64,000 nt of DNA, from the NCBI GenBank assembly GCA_046291695.1, contig JBKBSO010000016.1, positions 13,561-77,560 on the forward strand, written 5' to 3'. Of this stretch, positions 11,701 through 19,297 are shown piece by piece. Position 1 is the stretch's first letter. Each line of letters starts with the position of its first letter. This DNA comes from PNNG01 sp046291695 (GTDB lineage Bacteria; Bacteroidota; Bacteroidia; UBA7662). The notes under the pieces are model-generated. The model searched no databases and was not told where the DNA came from. It saw only the letters and a program-made list of their open reading frames with translations. Both the position numbers and the translations under genes were made by a program.

Positions 11701-14700
11701 ATGTAGATGGACTCAGCCATTTTACTTTGGCGGGGGCCGACAGCCTTCGAAAACTGCAGCTCGTTTTCAAAGAAACGACTTTGGAGCGGGTTGCCGTTGT
11801 CCAGGTCAGCTCCGTGACAGGGCGGACCGTGAGCGACATCAACTTACTGAACCTCGATGTGTGGGGAACCAACCCCAATGCCGAAACGAGCTACGGCATC
11901 ATCCTCGGCAGTCGCTTGGCCAACATCGCTTTTTTTGGCGATTCCATAAGCAATGTGCGCATCGAAAATGTGGACGTAAAACGTACCAATGGGGGTATTT
12001 TGGTCTTGAATCTCGATGCTGCCCCGGGCCATCAACTCACCATCCGACATTGCCGCGTGGGTACTGAATTGCCCGCCCATCGGGTGCAAGGCATAGGCAT
12101 CTCTGTATATGCCATGCAAACGGCCAGCATCACCGACAATGAGATCTGCTACATCGGTGGTTCCCCGGTGGTTAGTTTTCAAACCGGCATGCAAGTGGCG
12201 GGAAACAGCACGCAAAACGTAGTCATCGGTAGAAACAAAATACACCACGTGCACAACAACCACCAGAACGGAGGGCCGGCCCGGGGGCTGTTTTTGGATG
12301 TGGGCAGCCAGGTGGTGGTTACCAACAACCTGATTTACGACATCCGTAGCTCTGGCACTTTGGTTACCGGTCTCAATCAAATGGCCACAGCTTTAGAAGT
12401 GCATCGCGGAACGCAGTACGGCATTTACTACAATTCCATGCTGTTGTCGACCGATGGACAGCAGGCAGGGCCCGACATGCCGGCGGCTTGTGGGTTCTTG
12501 GTCACGAACACCAGTGCAACCGGCAGCTTTATCAACAATGTGGTCGGGGTCAAGGTCACGCGGCAGGGTGGTGGCCAGGGCATTTACCATGCCATTGGTT
12601 TCCCCACGAGCTTCAATTTCACCAACTTTAACCTCAACAACAACGCTTATTTGGTGGCCAATCGGGCCGATCATTACCTGGGTAGACAAGGGACGGGCAG
12701 CACTGGGCTGTACCCCGAATTGGCGAGCTGGCGGGTGTTTTCGGCCTTTCGGAATGCCAACAACGAAACACAGTCGATTCCTGCCAGTGGTAAACAAGCC
12801 CCGCCTTTGCAGGCATCCGTTGCTTTACGACCGGCGACCGGGCTGGCCAGCCTCATGGAGTCGGGAGCAGTAGTTGTTCCTGCCCTGGGCCTCCCGAATA
12901 CCGACATCGATGGCCATCAGCGCCCTGCCTTCAACGGCACCGCTCCCGACATAGGCGCCTACGAATTTGATGGCATCCGTGCCGCTTATCTTCCCAACAC
13001 AGTAGATAGTTTTACAATTACTCCTGCCGAATCCCTTTGCGGGCCGGTAATTCGCCAGCTAAACGTGTATGCTTCAAACACCAACCCTGTGCTATCGGCC
13101 CGGCTGTTGATTGCCCACAATGGCGTGGAACAAGCACCCCTGGTAATGCACCCGCTTCCGAGCACGTTACAAAGCATTTGGCAAGCTACGGTTCCCCCTG
13201 CCCCCGCCAATGATAGTTTACACCTGGCTTTTGAACTTGTTAATTCGGCGGAAGACACCCTGATCACAAGTCTTGGCACCTATATCGACCGTGCGTTCAA
13301 CATCAACATCAACCCCGACACCAGTATGTACCGGGGCGATAGCTTATGGCTTCGGGCCTCTACCGATTTTGCCGTTCCTAAGCAGCTCAGCAACCTTTTG
13401 GCCGATTCCTCGGCCGTACTCGATTGCGGAGGTGGCTTTATGTTTGAACTACAGGCCATGGATTCGCTCGAATTACAGGCCATCGATTTATTGCCCAAAT
13501 TCAGTGGCGCGCAGCAAGTAAAGGTGTACTACTTACAGGGGTCGAAAGCAGGCTTTCAATCCGACAGCAGCAGTTGGACATCAGCAGGGGTATATGCCAT
13601 TCAAGTCGATTCAGGCAGCACGATTTATCCGCTCGCTTTGCATAATCCCATCCCCATCGGAGCAGGTCAAAGGCTGAGTATTTACCTGCAATACCATTCA
13701 CGTTACGCCACGGGCATCGATAGTTTGCAAAGCAATGAACTGGTGTTGTCGAATGCCGAAGCGCTTTGCAGTGCATGGGCAGCAGGACAAACCGCGGTAA
13801 GTTGGGTAGGCCGGCTGCATTATCGCTTCCAGCCACCCATTCAATGGGAGGCTTTTGATGTACAATGGCCTCAAGGGATTGCGCTGGGCAGCGGTAAAGC
13901 GCTATTGGTTGCACCCCAAGAAAATGTGGTGTATGTGGCCAGCATTGGCTACAGCAATTGCCATATTTCCGATTCGGTGGCGGTAACGGTATTGCAGCCC
14001 AACAACCGGGTTCAAGGGGTATTGCGTTACGACAACAGTGCACTTAGCCCCATCTCCAACAGCTTCGTGGAGTTGAAAAGAGGAGGTCTTGTGCTTCAAA
14101 GCGTTCAAACCAATGCTTCGGGCCAGTTCACTTTTACCCAGCTCGATAACGGCACTTACGAGCTCAGTGCCACACCCAACCTGGTTTGGGGAGGGGTAAA
14201 CGCCACCGATGCACTCCGTACAGCCCGGCATTTTTCGGGACTGGCAGCTTTGTATAACCTGCGATTGCAGGCGGCAGATGTAAATGCCAGCAACAGTGTA
14301 AATGCTTCTGACGCCCTCGAAATTTCGCGACGATTCTCCAAACAAACTTCCGGTTTTAGTAGCGGCGACTGGCTACCTACAACCCAACGTTTACGGCTGC
14401 AAAACGACAGCCTGCACCTAAATCTCCATACGCTCGCCTATGGCGATGTAAACGGCTCCTACCTACCATCCGGCATACGGCAAAAACCTTCGGTAAGCTT
14501 AGTGCACAGCGGACGCCATCGCCTCGACCAGGAGGCTTGCGCAATTCCACTACAACTGGTTGATGCGGCCGCTTTAGGGGCACTTTCGCTGGTAATCAAC
14601 ATCCCTGAAGGCATCCGGGTTGAACGGGTGCACTGTTTACTCGAGGGGGGGCACTTTAGTTATACCATCAGTAAGCAGCAGCTCATGATGAGTTGGTTTA

Positions 14701-15149
14701 GTTTGCAGGAAGTGCAATGTGCCGGCAACCAGACCCTTATTGAGTTGTGGGTTTCGGCCGAAGCTGGTTTTGAATCAGGATATTGGAGTTTAGGTTCCGA
14801 GTCGGAATTGGCCAATGGCTGGGCCGAGCCTATTGAAACAGCTGTGCTGCGATTGCCCGTGGCACAGTCAAAAGCAGTTGCCTTTTCCGCCCGGGTTTAC
14901 CCCAATCCGAGCAATGAGCGAGCGTATTTAAGCTATCAAACACCCCATGCCGGTGAGCTCCAGCTGCGCATCACCAATGCGCAGGGTGCTGTTGTACATC
15001 AACAAACCGAATGGCAACCCCATGGCGGGCCATTTGAACGTGCGCTAATGCTCCACGGCTTTGCCGCTGGCATTTATCAGCTGCACCTCAGCTTTAAAAG
15101 TGAAAGCGGATGGGTGTACGAAACCTTAAAATTGCAAATTATGCGTTAA
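8724..15149 (+). CDS. 2141-aa T9SS-secreted double beta-helix protein with dockerin-like region
   Basis: Signal peptide to about residue 31 (ends SARAQ), then an N-terminal beta-sandwich. Two beta-helix modules follow, opening at about 315 (GTYQVGGAGADFSNLEAAFA) and 907 (GTYRVGTSGPADFATLSLAS); each closes with a TAPDIGA(V/Y)EF phrase. Residues about 1760-1900 carry a carboxypeptidase-regulatory-like fold and a dockerin-like segment (ATDALRTARHF, then DVNASNSVNASDALEISRRF). The second loop keeps D/N/D calcium-type positions but has Ser or Asn in place of the central Asp-Gly. The last 85 residues are a T9SS type A sorting domain (ARVYPNPSNERAYLSY). GC content rises in the first helix module, which produces many long antisense frames that are not genes. 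Likely a surface-displayed adhesin or scaffold; the ligand is unknown. Confidence 0.9.
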   Translation: MHGNTSLSFHAAKTGLILLIICSFFHPSARAQTFWGTIPQLQPQSSMTGMMSFQLESNTDVYIDTLYCRILGNSGNFSVWRSSTSLTGQPFVNNPAQQWEQIVSDYHTNSGGNLSGEGNVVAIPLEGSLYMPANSPQRFVVWIQAGQMQFTNGFSTSFPVSFTNGTLTLLTGGQVTYRGNLASPSATANQVNAAVFYRPATGRDMRLLRLVSPQNLGATPAQIRMRVQNSGADTLFSAEFNYRIDGGPVVGSGVVNFPQPLLAGQSFDYTFPNSVPSPASGQMQLELWHCNVNGLGPDAVPGNDSLSRNLCTGLAGTYQVGGAGADFSNLEAAFAALYSCGMTDSVVLALAAGTYYGPYFLGPIPGDSSLALTLQSSSLQASSVVLTQDSSVTGNPTIFNSNSNKRIQFRQLSFVRTRPGVLDFQPIVHFESFRSRAEVSHCRFIDQTLSPSSLNIGLQFLGSHGLFAHNTFEGFWGPLILLGQGSPANQIINNSFTGFFGTAIRTEAQADLLIRGNQIMDFAGFAGTAPGIVVTDVVGLELAFNTIGGLMSGMGIQIQEPIQGQRPAGVKSRIYNNIIDGRPGLNINAQNLSLRLLNIIGRTAATNGFRDALEIAHNTIRYQINTTFSFPQAAIWVTGPLNIRAWDSISIVNNHIEISPIDGVLPANAQLLAFGQPLDTTAAYINHNNYFSAGLQVPGPVRIGFNPGIIYPSLTAWQQASQKDGQSVAMDAGFGPGGLLIPSNPALDNRGLPIASIPTDITGQVRSSTAPDIGAVEFTGLLLSQINPILLGDTLLGNNRWVSAEITDTLSTLVPGSARLRYKKSTQQSWQTDSIPLITGSTHHFLIDYTLLGGVQLLDTIQYYFAVQNAAGQLTTAPAGGSGTLPGPLIDPDSSYSYSIITQLAGTYRVGTSGPADFATLSLASKAFNSAIINGPVDFILIDSLYDAAESFPINFRYNPGVSAQRPVRVLADSSRQSVRITGIAPRTNGLINVDGLSHFTLAGADSLRKLQLVFKETTLERVAVVQVSSVTGRTVSDINLLNLDVWGTNPNAETSYGIILGSRLANIAFFGDSISNVRIENVDVKRTNGGILVLNLDAAPGHQLTIRHCRVGTELPAHRVQGIGISVYAMQTASITDNEICYIGGSPVVSFQTGMQVAGNSTQNVVIGRNKIHHVHNNHQNGGPARGLFLDVGSQVVVTNNLIYDIRSSGTLVTGLNQMATALEVHRGTQYGIYYNSMLLSTDGQQAGPDMPAACGFLVTNTSATGSFINNVVGVKVTRQGGGQGIYHAIGFPTSFNFTNFNLNNNAYLVANRADHYLGRQGTGSTGLYPELASWRVFSAFRNANNETQSIPASGKQAPPLQASVALRPATGLASLMESGAVVVPALGLPNTDIDGHQRPAFNGTAPDIGAYEFDGIRAAYLPNTVDSFTITPAESLCGPVIRQLNVYASNTNPVLSARLLIAHNGVEQAPLVMHPLPSTLQSIWQATVPPAPANDSLHLAFELVNSAEDTLITSLGTYIDRAFNININPDTSMYRGDSLWLRASTDFAVPKQLSNLLADSSAVLDCGGGFMFELQAMDSLELQAIDLLPKFSGAQQVKVYYLQGSKAGFQSDSSSWTSAGVYAIQVDSGSTIYPLALHNPIPIGAGQRLSIYLQYHSRYATGIDSLQSNELVLSNAEALCSAWAAGQTAVSWVGRLHYRFQPPIQWEAFDVQWPQGIALGSGKALLVAPQENVVYVASIGYSNCHISDSVAVTVLQPNNRVQGVLRYDNSALSPISNSFVELKRGGLVLQSVQTNASGQFTFTQLDNGTYELSATPNLVWGGVNATDALRTARHFSGLAALYNLRLQAADVNASNSVNASDALEISRRFSKQTSGFSSGDWLPTTQRLRLQNDSLHLNLHTLAYGDVNGSYLPSGIRQKPSVSLVHSGRHRLDQEACAIPLQLVDAAALGALSLVINIPEGIRVERVHCLLEGGHFSYTISKQQLMMSWFSLQEVQCAGNQTLIELWVSAEAGFESGYWSLGSESELANGWAEPIETAVLRLPVAQSKAVAFSARVYPNPSNERAYLSYQTPHAGELQLRITNAQGAVVHQQTEWQPHGGPFERALMLHGFAAGIYQLHLSFKSESGWVYETLKLQIMR

Positions 15150-15226
15150 ATCGCTTTCCTTAGGCCTCCATCAGCCTATGCTTCCTGAGAAAATTGTATT
15201 TTCGCCCATTGGAAGTAGTTAGTTGC

Positions 15227-16168
15227 ATGCGCATTAAGCCCGTTTATTATATCAGAAGGTATGGCTATCAGCAGCTACCTGCTTCCTATTTCAGGCGAAA
15301 ACTCCAAAAAATCCGCGCCTATGAAGCGGTTTGCAATCAGGATGAATTGAATGAGCGGCTCAACTATTACTGTAAACTGCAAGACGCTTTTGATATTCCC
15401 AACCAGGCCATTGCTGTAAAAGACTACAAAAAAAACGGAGGGTCCGATTATTTCCTCGACCTGAAAGACTACCTGCATTACTTCAAAGCCGAAACCCATT
15501 TCGCTTACCGATTTGGTGATGATACCCGTGTGAATGCCTTTCCCACCTTGGTTAAGGCCCGGCCTATCCAGGGCAACAACGCCAATTCTGTTTTATTCAA
15601 ACTCAATAAATCGCGCCATTTTGTTTGGGTGAACGACCCGTATGTCTTTGCTCAAAAAAAAGACATGCTGGTTTGGAGGGGGGGTGCCTATCAGGATATA
15701 CGAAAGCAATTTGTTCAGAAATTCTGGAATCATCCGGCCTGTGATGTAGGCCAAACCAATTTGCCCAAAGAAGATAAACCCTGGGAAAAGCCCTTCATGC
15801 GCATTCGTGATCAGCTGCGGTATAAATTTATTTGTTGTCCCGAAGGAAACGATGTAGCCACCAATTTAAAATGGGTCTTGTCGTCGAACTCTTTATGTAT
15901 GATGCCCAAACCCCGCTACGAAACCTGGTTTATGGAAGGGCAATTAATTGCGGGAATACATTATGTTGAGCTCAACACAGATTTCTCGGACGTAGAATCC
16001 AAGATGCAATATTACCTCGAGCGGCCCGAGGAGGCCGCAAAAATCATTAAAAACGCAAATGCCTTTGTCCGGCGCTTCCAGAATCCACGTTTAGAAGACT
16101 TGTTGTGTATCAAAGTACTAGAGCGATATGCTGCATTAAGCGGCCAATCTGTTGCCTTAAAGTTTTAA
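15227..16168 (+). CDS. Glycosyltransferase family 90 (CAP10-like)
   Basis: 313 residues from the ATG at 15227. A longer frame from a TTG at 15194 would start upstream of the likely -7 box (TATTTTCG, 15197-15204), so I prefer the ATG. The C-terminal half carries the CAP10/GT90 core: CCPEGNDVATNLKWVLSSNS, then CMMPKPRYETWFMEGQLIAG and the acidic LNTDFSDVESKM segment. Bacterial members include LPS-core and lipid A sugar transferases that use UDP-sugars, so transfer of a hexose or xylose onto LPS or glycan is likely but inferred. No transmembrane segment is seen; it probably acts at the cytoplasmic face. It sits just downstream of the giant surface proteins and close to a second glycosyltransferase. 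Confidence 0.82.
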   Translation: MRIKPVYYIRRYGYQQLPASYFRRKLQKIRAYEAVCNQDELNERLNYYCKLQDAFDIPNQAIAVKDYKKNGGSDYFLDLKDYLHYFKAETHFAYRFGDDTRVNAFPTLVKARPIQGNNANSVLFKLNKSRHFVWVNDPYVFAQKKDMLVWRGGAYQDIRKQFVQKFWNHPACDVGQTNLPKEDKPWEKPFMRIRDQLRYKFICCPEGNDVATNLKWVLSSNSLCMMPKPRYETWFMEGQLIAGIHYVELNTDFSDVESKMQYYLERPEEAAKIIKNANAFVRRFQNPRLEDLLCIKVLERYAALSGQSVALKF

Positions 16169-16331
16169 GCTGTAGCTGCTTATTTCCTGCTCGGCTGCAC
16201 GCCATGCGCAGGCCAAAAGTATATACACACAGCCGGAGGTTTCCTCACAAAAAACTACCTGGTAAACAGCAGGACTTACTACAATATGCTTACATTCGAA
16301 TCTTGAAGCTATCTGAATCAAAATCGTTGTC

Positions 16332-16757
16332 ATGAGCATCAAAACCCAACAGCACGAAGGCAGTGTAACCGAGTTTATAGAAGCCTTTGCCAATAACGAG
16401 CAAAAGAAGCGCGACAGCTATGAATTGTTGCAGCTCATGGAAGAAGTGAGTGGTCATAAAGCCAAAATGTGGGGCAGTTCCATCATTGGTTTTGGGGTGT
16501 ATCATTACAAATCGGAGCGGAGTAAGCAGGAAGGCGACTGGCCTTTGCTGGGCTTTTCGCCACGTAAAGCTGCCATTTCGTTGTATGTATTTTGGGGTGG
16601 ATCGGAACAGCACGCCCTGTTAGCGCAGTTAGGTAAGTTCAGCATGGGAAAATCCTGCATTTATGTAAAAAAACTCAGCGATATCCGGCCTGAGGTACTC
16701 ATTCAACTGATGCAATCGACCCTGGAACAACTGCGCATAAAATATGTAACAAGCTAA
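16332..16757 (+). CDS. DUF1801 (YdhG-like) domain protein
   Basis: 141 residues. The sequence matches the DUF1801 pattern: EFIEAFANNEQKKRDSYEL, then MWGSSIIGFGVYHYK, GFSPRKAAISLYVF, GKSCIYVKKLSDI and a final helix. These are small cytosolic proteins of unknown biochemical role with a compact alpha/beta fold related to YdhG. The gene lies 34 nt before the following glycosyltransferase on the same strand, so the two may be cotranscribed. The 163 bp before it show no other feature. Confidence 0.85.
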   Translation: MSIKTQQHEGSVTEFIEAFANNEQKKRDSYELLQLMEEVSGHKAKMWGSSIIGFGVYHYKSERSKQEGDWPLLGFSPRKAAISLYVFWGGSEQHALLAQLGKFSMGKSCIYVKKLSDIRPEVLIQLMQSTLEQLRIKYVTS

Positions 16758-16791
16758 TGGCCTGAGCCCATAACTTGCCCCAAGATCCTCC

Positions 16792-17826
16792 ATGGAGCCT
16801 AAGCATATTTATTGGTTTGCCTACCACAATGCCGACGAAGCCAGTGTGCGCTATCGTGCCATTTATCCGCTTCAACGGATGCAGGAAAAGCACAACATTA
16901 GTTTTGATTTTGTATATCCTTCGTATCATTGGGCTAACGTCCGGCATTTTATCCGGGTGTATGTATCCGTTTTATTTTTTCGCAAGCGCCAATCGGTAAT
17001 CGTTTATCAAAAGCTCTTTAACAAGGGCCCTTACACCCAACTCCTCCGTTTTTTGTTGTTTGTGCGGCCTTCTTGTAGCTTCTACGACATCGACGATGCC
17101 GAATACCTGCGTCGACCTGACGAAACCATTCTGTATTTTGCAAAACGTACAACGGCTTGCCTCGGTGGCAGTACGGCTTTGGTAGAATACCTCCTCCGGC
17201 TCAATTCCAGGGCCTATTTACTGGGTTCGCCGGTCATGCGGCATCACTGGCTCGGGCAGCAGCAAACCGGAGCCCTTTGCCTGGGTTGGATAGGTTATTA
17301 TGGGGCACATCGCGAAAATCTGGAGCAATTATTATTTCCGGCCTTAAAACGCTTGCCCTTTCCAGTGCGGTTAAAGTTGTTGGGTGTGCAATCGCAAAGC
17401 GAATTGGATGCCCTTAGCAAAAGCTTTTCGCCCTTCCCGCACATTGTCATAGAAGCCCCTTTGAACCTGAATTGGCACAACGAAGCCTCCATCTACCAAC
17501 ATATCTCAAGCTTTGATTTGGGACTAGCTCCCCTACTCGACACCCCATTCAATCAGGCCAAATCGGCCTTTAAGCTCAAGCAATGTCTATCGTGCGGCAT
17601 ACCGGTTTTGGCCAGCCCGGTTGGAGAAAATTCCCGATTATTACAAGATGGCATAAATGGCTATTTGTGCGCTGATGAAGAGGCCTTTTACCAAAAACTT
17701 GTGCGCTTTAAAAAGCTGACTCCCGAACAAAATAAGCAAATGCAGCTCAATGCTCGGGCTAGTTTAGCGCATTTTAGCCTCGACCACTATTGCCAACAAT
17801 GGTTATTGGCGGTGGAAAATCACTAA
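16792..17826 (+). CDS. GT4-like glycosyltransferase
   Basis: 344 residues. The C-terminal Rossmann half has the usual group 1/GT4 elements: LCLGWIGYYGAHRENLEQL, then SSFDLGLAPLLDTPFNQAKSAFKLKQCLSCGIPVLASPVGENSRL, and a GINGYL phrase. The ExxxxK-type donor site is represented by AKSAFKLKQCLSCGIPV. The N-terminal half is divergent, contains a DIDDAEY stretch and has no signal peptide. It probably transfers a sugar from an activated donor during LPS or other glycan assembly; donor and acceptor cannot be read from the sequence. With the GT90 gene upstream it may form a small glycan module outside the main capsule locus. Confidence 0.82.
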   Translation: MEPKHIYWFAYHNADEASVRYRAIYPLQRMQEKHNISFDFVYPSYHWANVRHFIRVYVSVLFFRKRQSVIVYQKLFNKGPYTQLLRFLLFVRPSCSFYDIDDAEYLRRPDETILYFAKRTTACLGGSTALVEYLLRLNSRAYLLGSPVMRHHWLGQQQTGALCLGWIGYYGAHRENLEQLLFPALKRLPFPVRLKLLGVQSQSELDALSKSFSPFPHIVIEAPLNLNWHNEASIYQHISSFDLGLAPLLDTPFNQAKSAFKLKQCLSCGIPVLASPVGENSRLLQDGINGYLCADEEAFYQKLVRFKKLTPEQNKQMQLNARASLAHFSLDHYCQQWLLAVENH

Positions 17827-17829
17827 TCC

Positions 17830-17879
17830 GGAACAGCTGTTCCTGCATCAATCGGTTTTGCCGGATTTCCAAGTCCGGC
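17830..17879. repeat. Intergenic palindrome and hairpin after the GT4 gene
   Basis: A perfect 14-bp palindrome GGAACAGCTGTTCC (17830-17843) is followed by a hairpin with stem GCCGGA/TCCGGC (17860-17865 and 17874-17879) and an 8-nt loop. No T-run follows, so it is not a typical intrinsic terminator. It could end transcription of the GT4 gene or be one copy of a genome-wide short repeat. Confidence 0.45.
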
Positions 17880-17896
17880 TTAATTAAAAGATAATC

Positions 17897-17926
17897 TTGT
17901 CTAATTTCAGATTTTTCGTAATTTGG
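17897..17926 (+). promoter_or_regulatory. Candidate promoter of the V-ATPase operon
   Basis: TTG at 17897-17899, 19-nt spacer, TAATTTGG at 17919-17926 (one mismatch to TAnnTTTG), 23 nt before the first ATG of the operon. Confidence 0.4.
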
Positions 17927-17948
17927 GCTAGCTAAACGGCATGAGATT

Positions 17949-18554
17949 ATGGAAGACAAGTTGCGGCTTTTGGCCGAAAAACTGGTAAACGAAGGACTCA
18001 GCAAAGCCGAAGAGGAGCAGCAAAAGCTCCTTGCTGAAGCACGAAGTGAAGCTGAAAAGATCCTACGTACTGCCGAAAAAGAGGCGGAAAAAATCAAACA
18101 GGAAGCTGATAAAGCGGCCAAGCAATTGCGTATCAGCGTACAAAGCGAATTACAGCAGCTAAGCCGTCGTGCCTTAGAAGGTATTCGGGCCGATATCCGT
18201 GAACTAATACACAGCCGAGTGCTTCGTCACAACATCCAAGAGGCTTTCCATCAAAATCCCACTGCACTGCTCAAGCAAATAATCGAACAGCTGTATCGCG
18301 ACGAAAAAGGCCGTCTACAGCTTCGCATGCCGGAAGCCACCTTAGCAGCAATGGCGGAAAAAATCGAAGCCAGTTTGCATGATCTACTGGGCCAAAAACC
18401 GGTTTTAATGGCCGATGCAGCATTGGGTGCAGGCTTTAGCATTCAGGTAGAAGGCAACAAGTACGTAGTTGATTTTACTGCCGCCGATTTCGAAATGGTA
18501 ATGCAGGAGCTCATGTCCGATCAACTTAAAAAATTACTGGGTGATGCTGAATGA
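17949..18554 (+). CDS. atpE: V-type ATPase subunit E
   Basis: 201 residues. A long charged coiled coil (about 10-75, rich in AEEEQQKLLAEA and AEKEAEKIKQEADKAAKQL) precedes a C-terminal globular domain ending in VVDFTAADFEMVMQELMS. This is the architecture of the peripheral-stalk subunit E, which ties the catalytic A3B3 head to subunit I and resists rotor torque. It is the first gene of the operon; its end overlaps the start of the DUF2764 gene. The family is poorly conserved, so the call rests on both domain shape and position. Confidence 0.88.
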   Translation: MEDKLRLLAEKLVNEGLSKAEEEQQKLLAEARSEAEKILRTAEKEAEKIKQEADKAAKQLRISVQSELQQLSRRALEGIRADIRELIHSRVLRHNIQEAFHQNPTALLKQIIEQLYRDEKGRLQLRMPEATLAAMAEKIEASLHDLLGQKPVLMADAALGAGFSIQVEGNKYVVDFTAADFEMVMQELMSDQLKKLLGDAE

Positions 18555-19296
18555 ACGTCAGTATTACGGCCTCTTGAGTTCGCTACCGGCCATACGGCTC
18601 GAAAAGTGCAGCGATCCCCCCTGGCAAGCCCTTTACCAGCTCGCCATGCCGCTGGTAGACGCTTATGAATACAACTTGCTTCGCGGGCTGTATCTGCACA
18701 ACGAACACCTTCCCTTACTTTTGGGGCACATTCCGGCCGAATATCCCTATCCACTTCAACATAGCCCTGAGCAAATCAGCACTTCCAATCCGGCCGAGCT
18801 GCCATATCTCAGCAAAGAAAGCCTGCTCCAATTACGCGAAATCCCCCTGCCACAGGCCTTGGGAACGCTAGCGCGGGCCTACCACCGCTGGCTGCTCAGC
18901 TTCAAGCAAAGCATACTCACTGATTACCTCGAGCTGAGGAACGAAATCAACCATTACCGCCTCCAATGGCAAGCATCGGAAAATGCCGATGCCCGGCAAA
19001 TGCTTAAAAACAGCCCGATGTCAGCCTTATCGGTACTCGAACAGCGGCTCGAGCAAAAGCTCATGCCCGGTATCTTACAGCAGCTGGTGCATAGCGGCAA
19101 TAGCCGACAACAAGAATGGCAGCTCGATCAGCTCCTGTTTGAGTGGCTCGAACAGCAGGTATTTCATGAGACATTTGGCCTCAATGCCTTGCTGAGCTAT
19201 GCCCTTCGCCAGCAAATTAGCTGGAAATGGTATGTGAGCCCGGGCTTCAACAGCAGCCAAAAAATTGAATCCATGCTCAACGAAATCTTGGCCTGA
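18544..19296 (+). CDS. DUF2764 family V-ATPase-associated protein
   Basis: 250 residues from the ATG at 18544 (a GTG at 18541 is also possible); it overlaps the 3' end of subunit E. The sequence opens with YYGLLSSLPAIRL and is mostly helical, with LELRNEINHYRLQWQA and a C-terminal VFHETFGLNALLSYALRQQI. DUF2764 genes occupy this position in the V-ATPase operons of Bacteroidota and some other bacteria, where a normal subunit C gene is missing. It may therefore do the job of subunit C/d, linking the central rotor to the membrane ring. That role is inferred from context, not demonstrated here. Confidence 0.82.
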   Translation: MLNERQYYGLLSSLPAIRLEKCSDPPWQALYQLAMPLVDAYEYNLLRGLYLHNEHLPLLLGHIPAEYPYPLQHSPEQISTSNPAELPYLSKESLLQLREIPLPQALGTLARAYHRWLLSFKQSILTDYLELRNEINHYRLQWQASENADARQMLKNSPMSALSVLEQRLEQKLMPGILQQLVHSGNSRQQEWQLDQLLFEWLEQQVFHETFGLNALLSYALRQQISWKWYVSPGFNSSQKIESMLNEILA

Positions 19297-19297
19297 T

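Noticed and set aside
15194..15226. TTG start for the GT90 protein
   Set aside because: The likely -7 box overlaps this stretch, so the ATG at 15227 is the better start.
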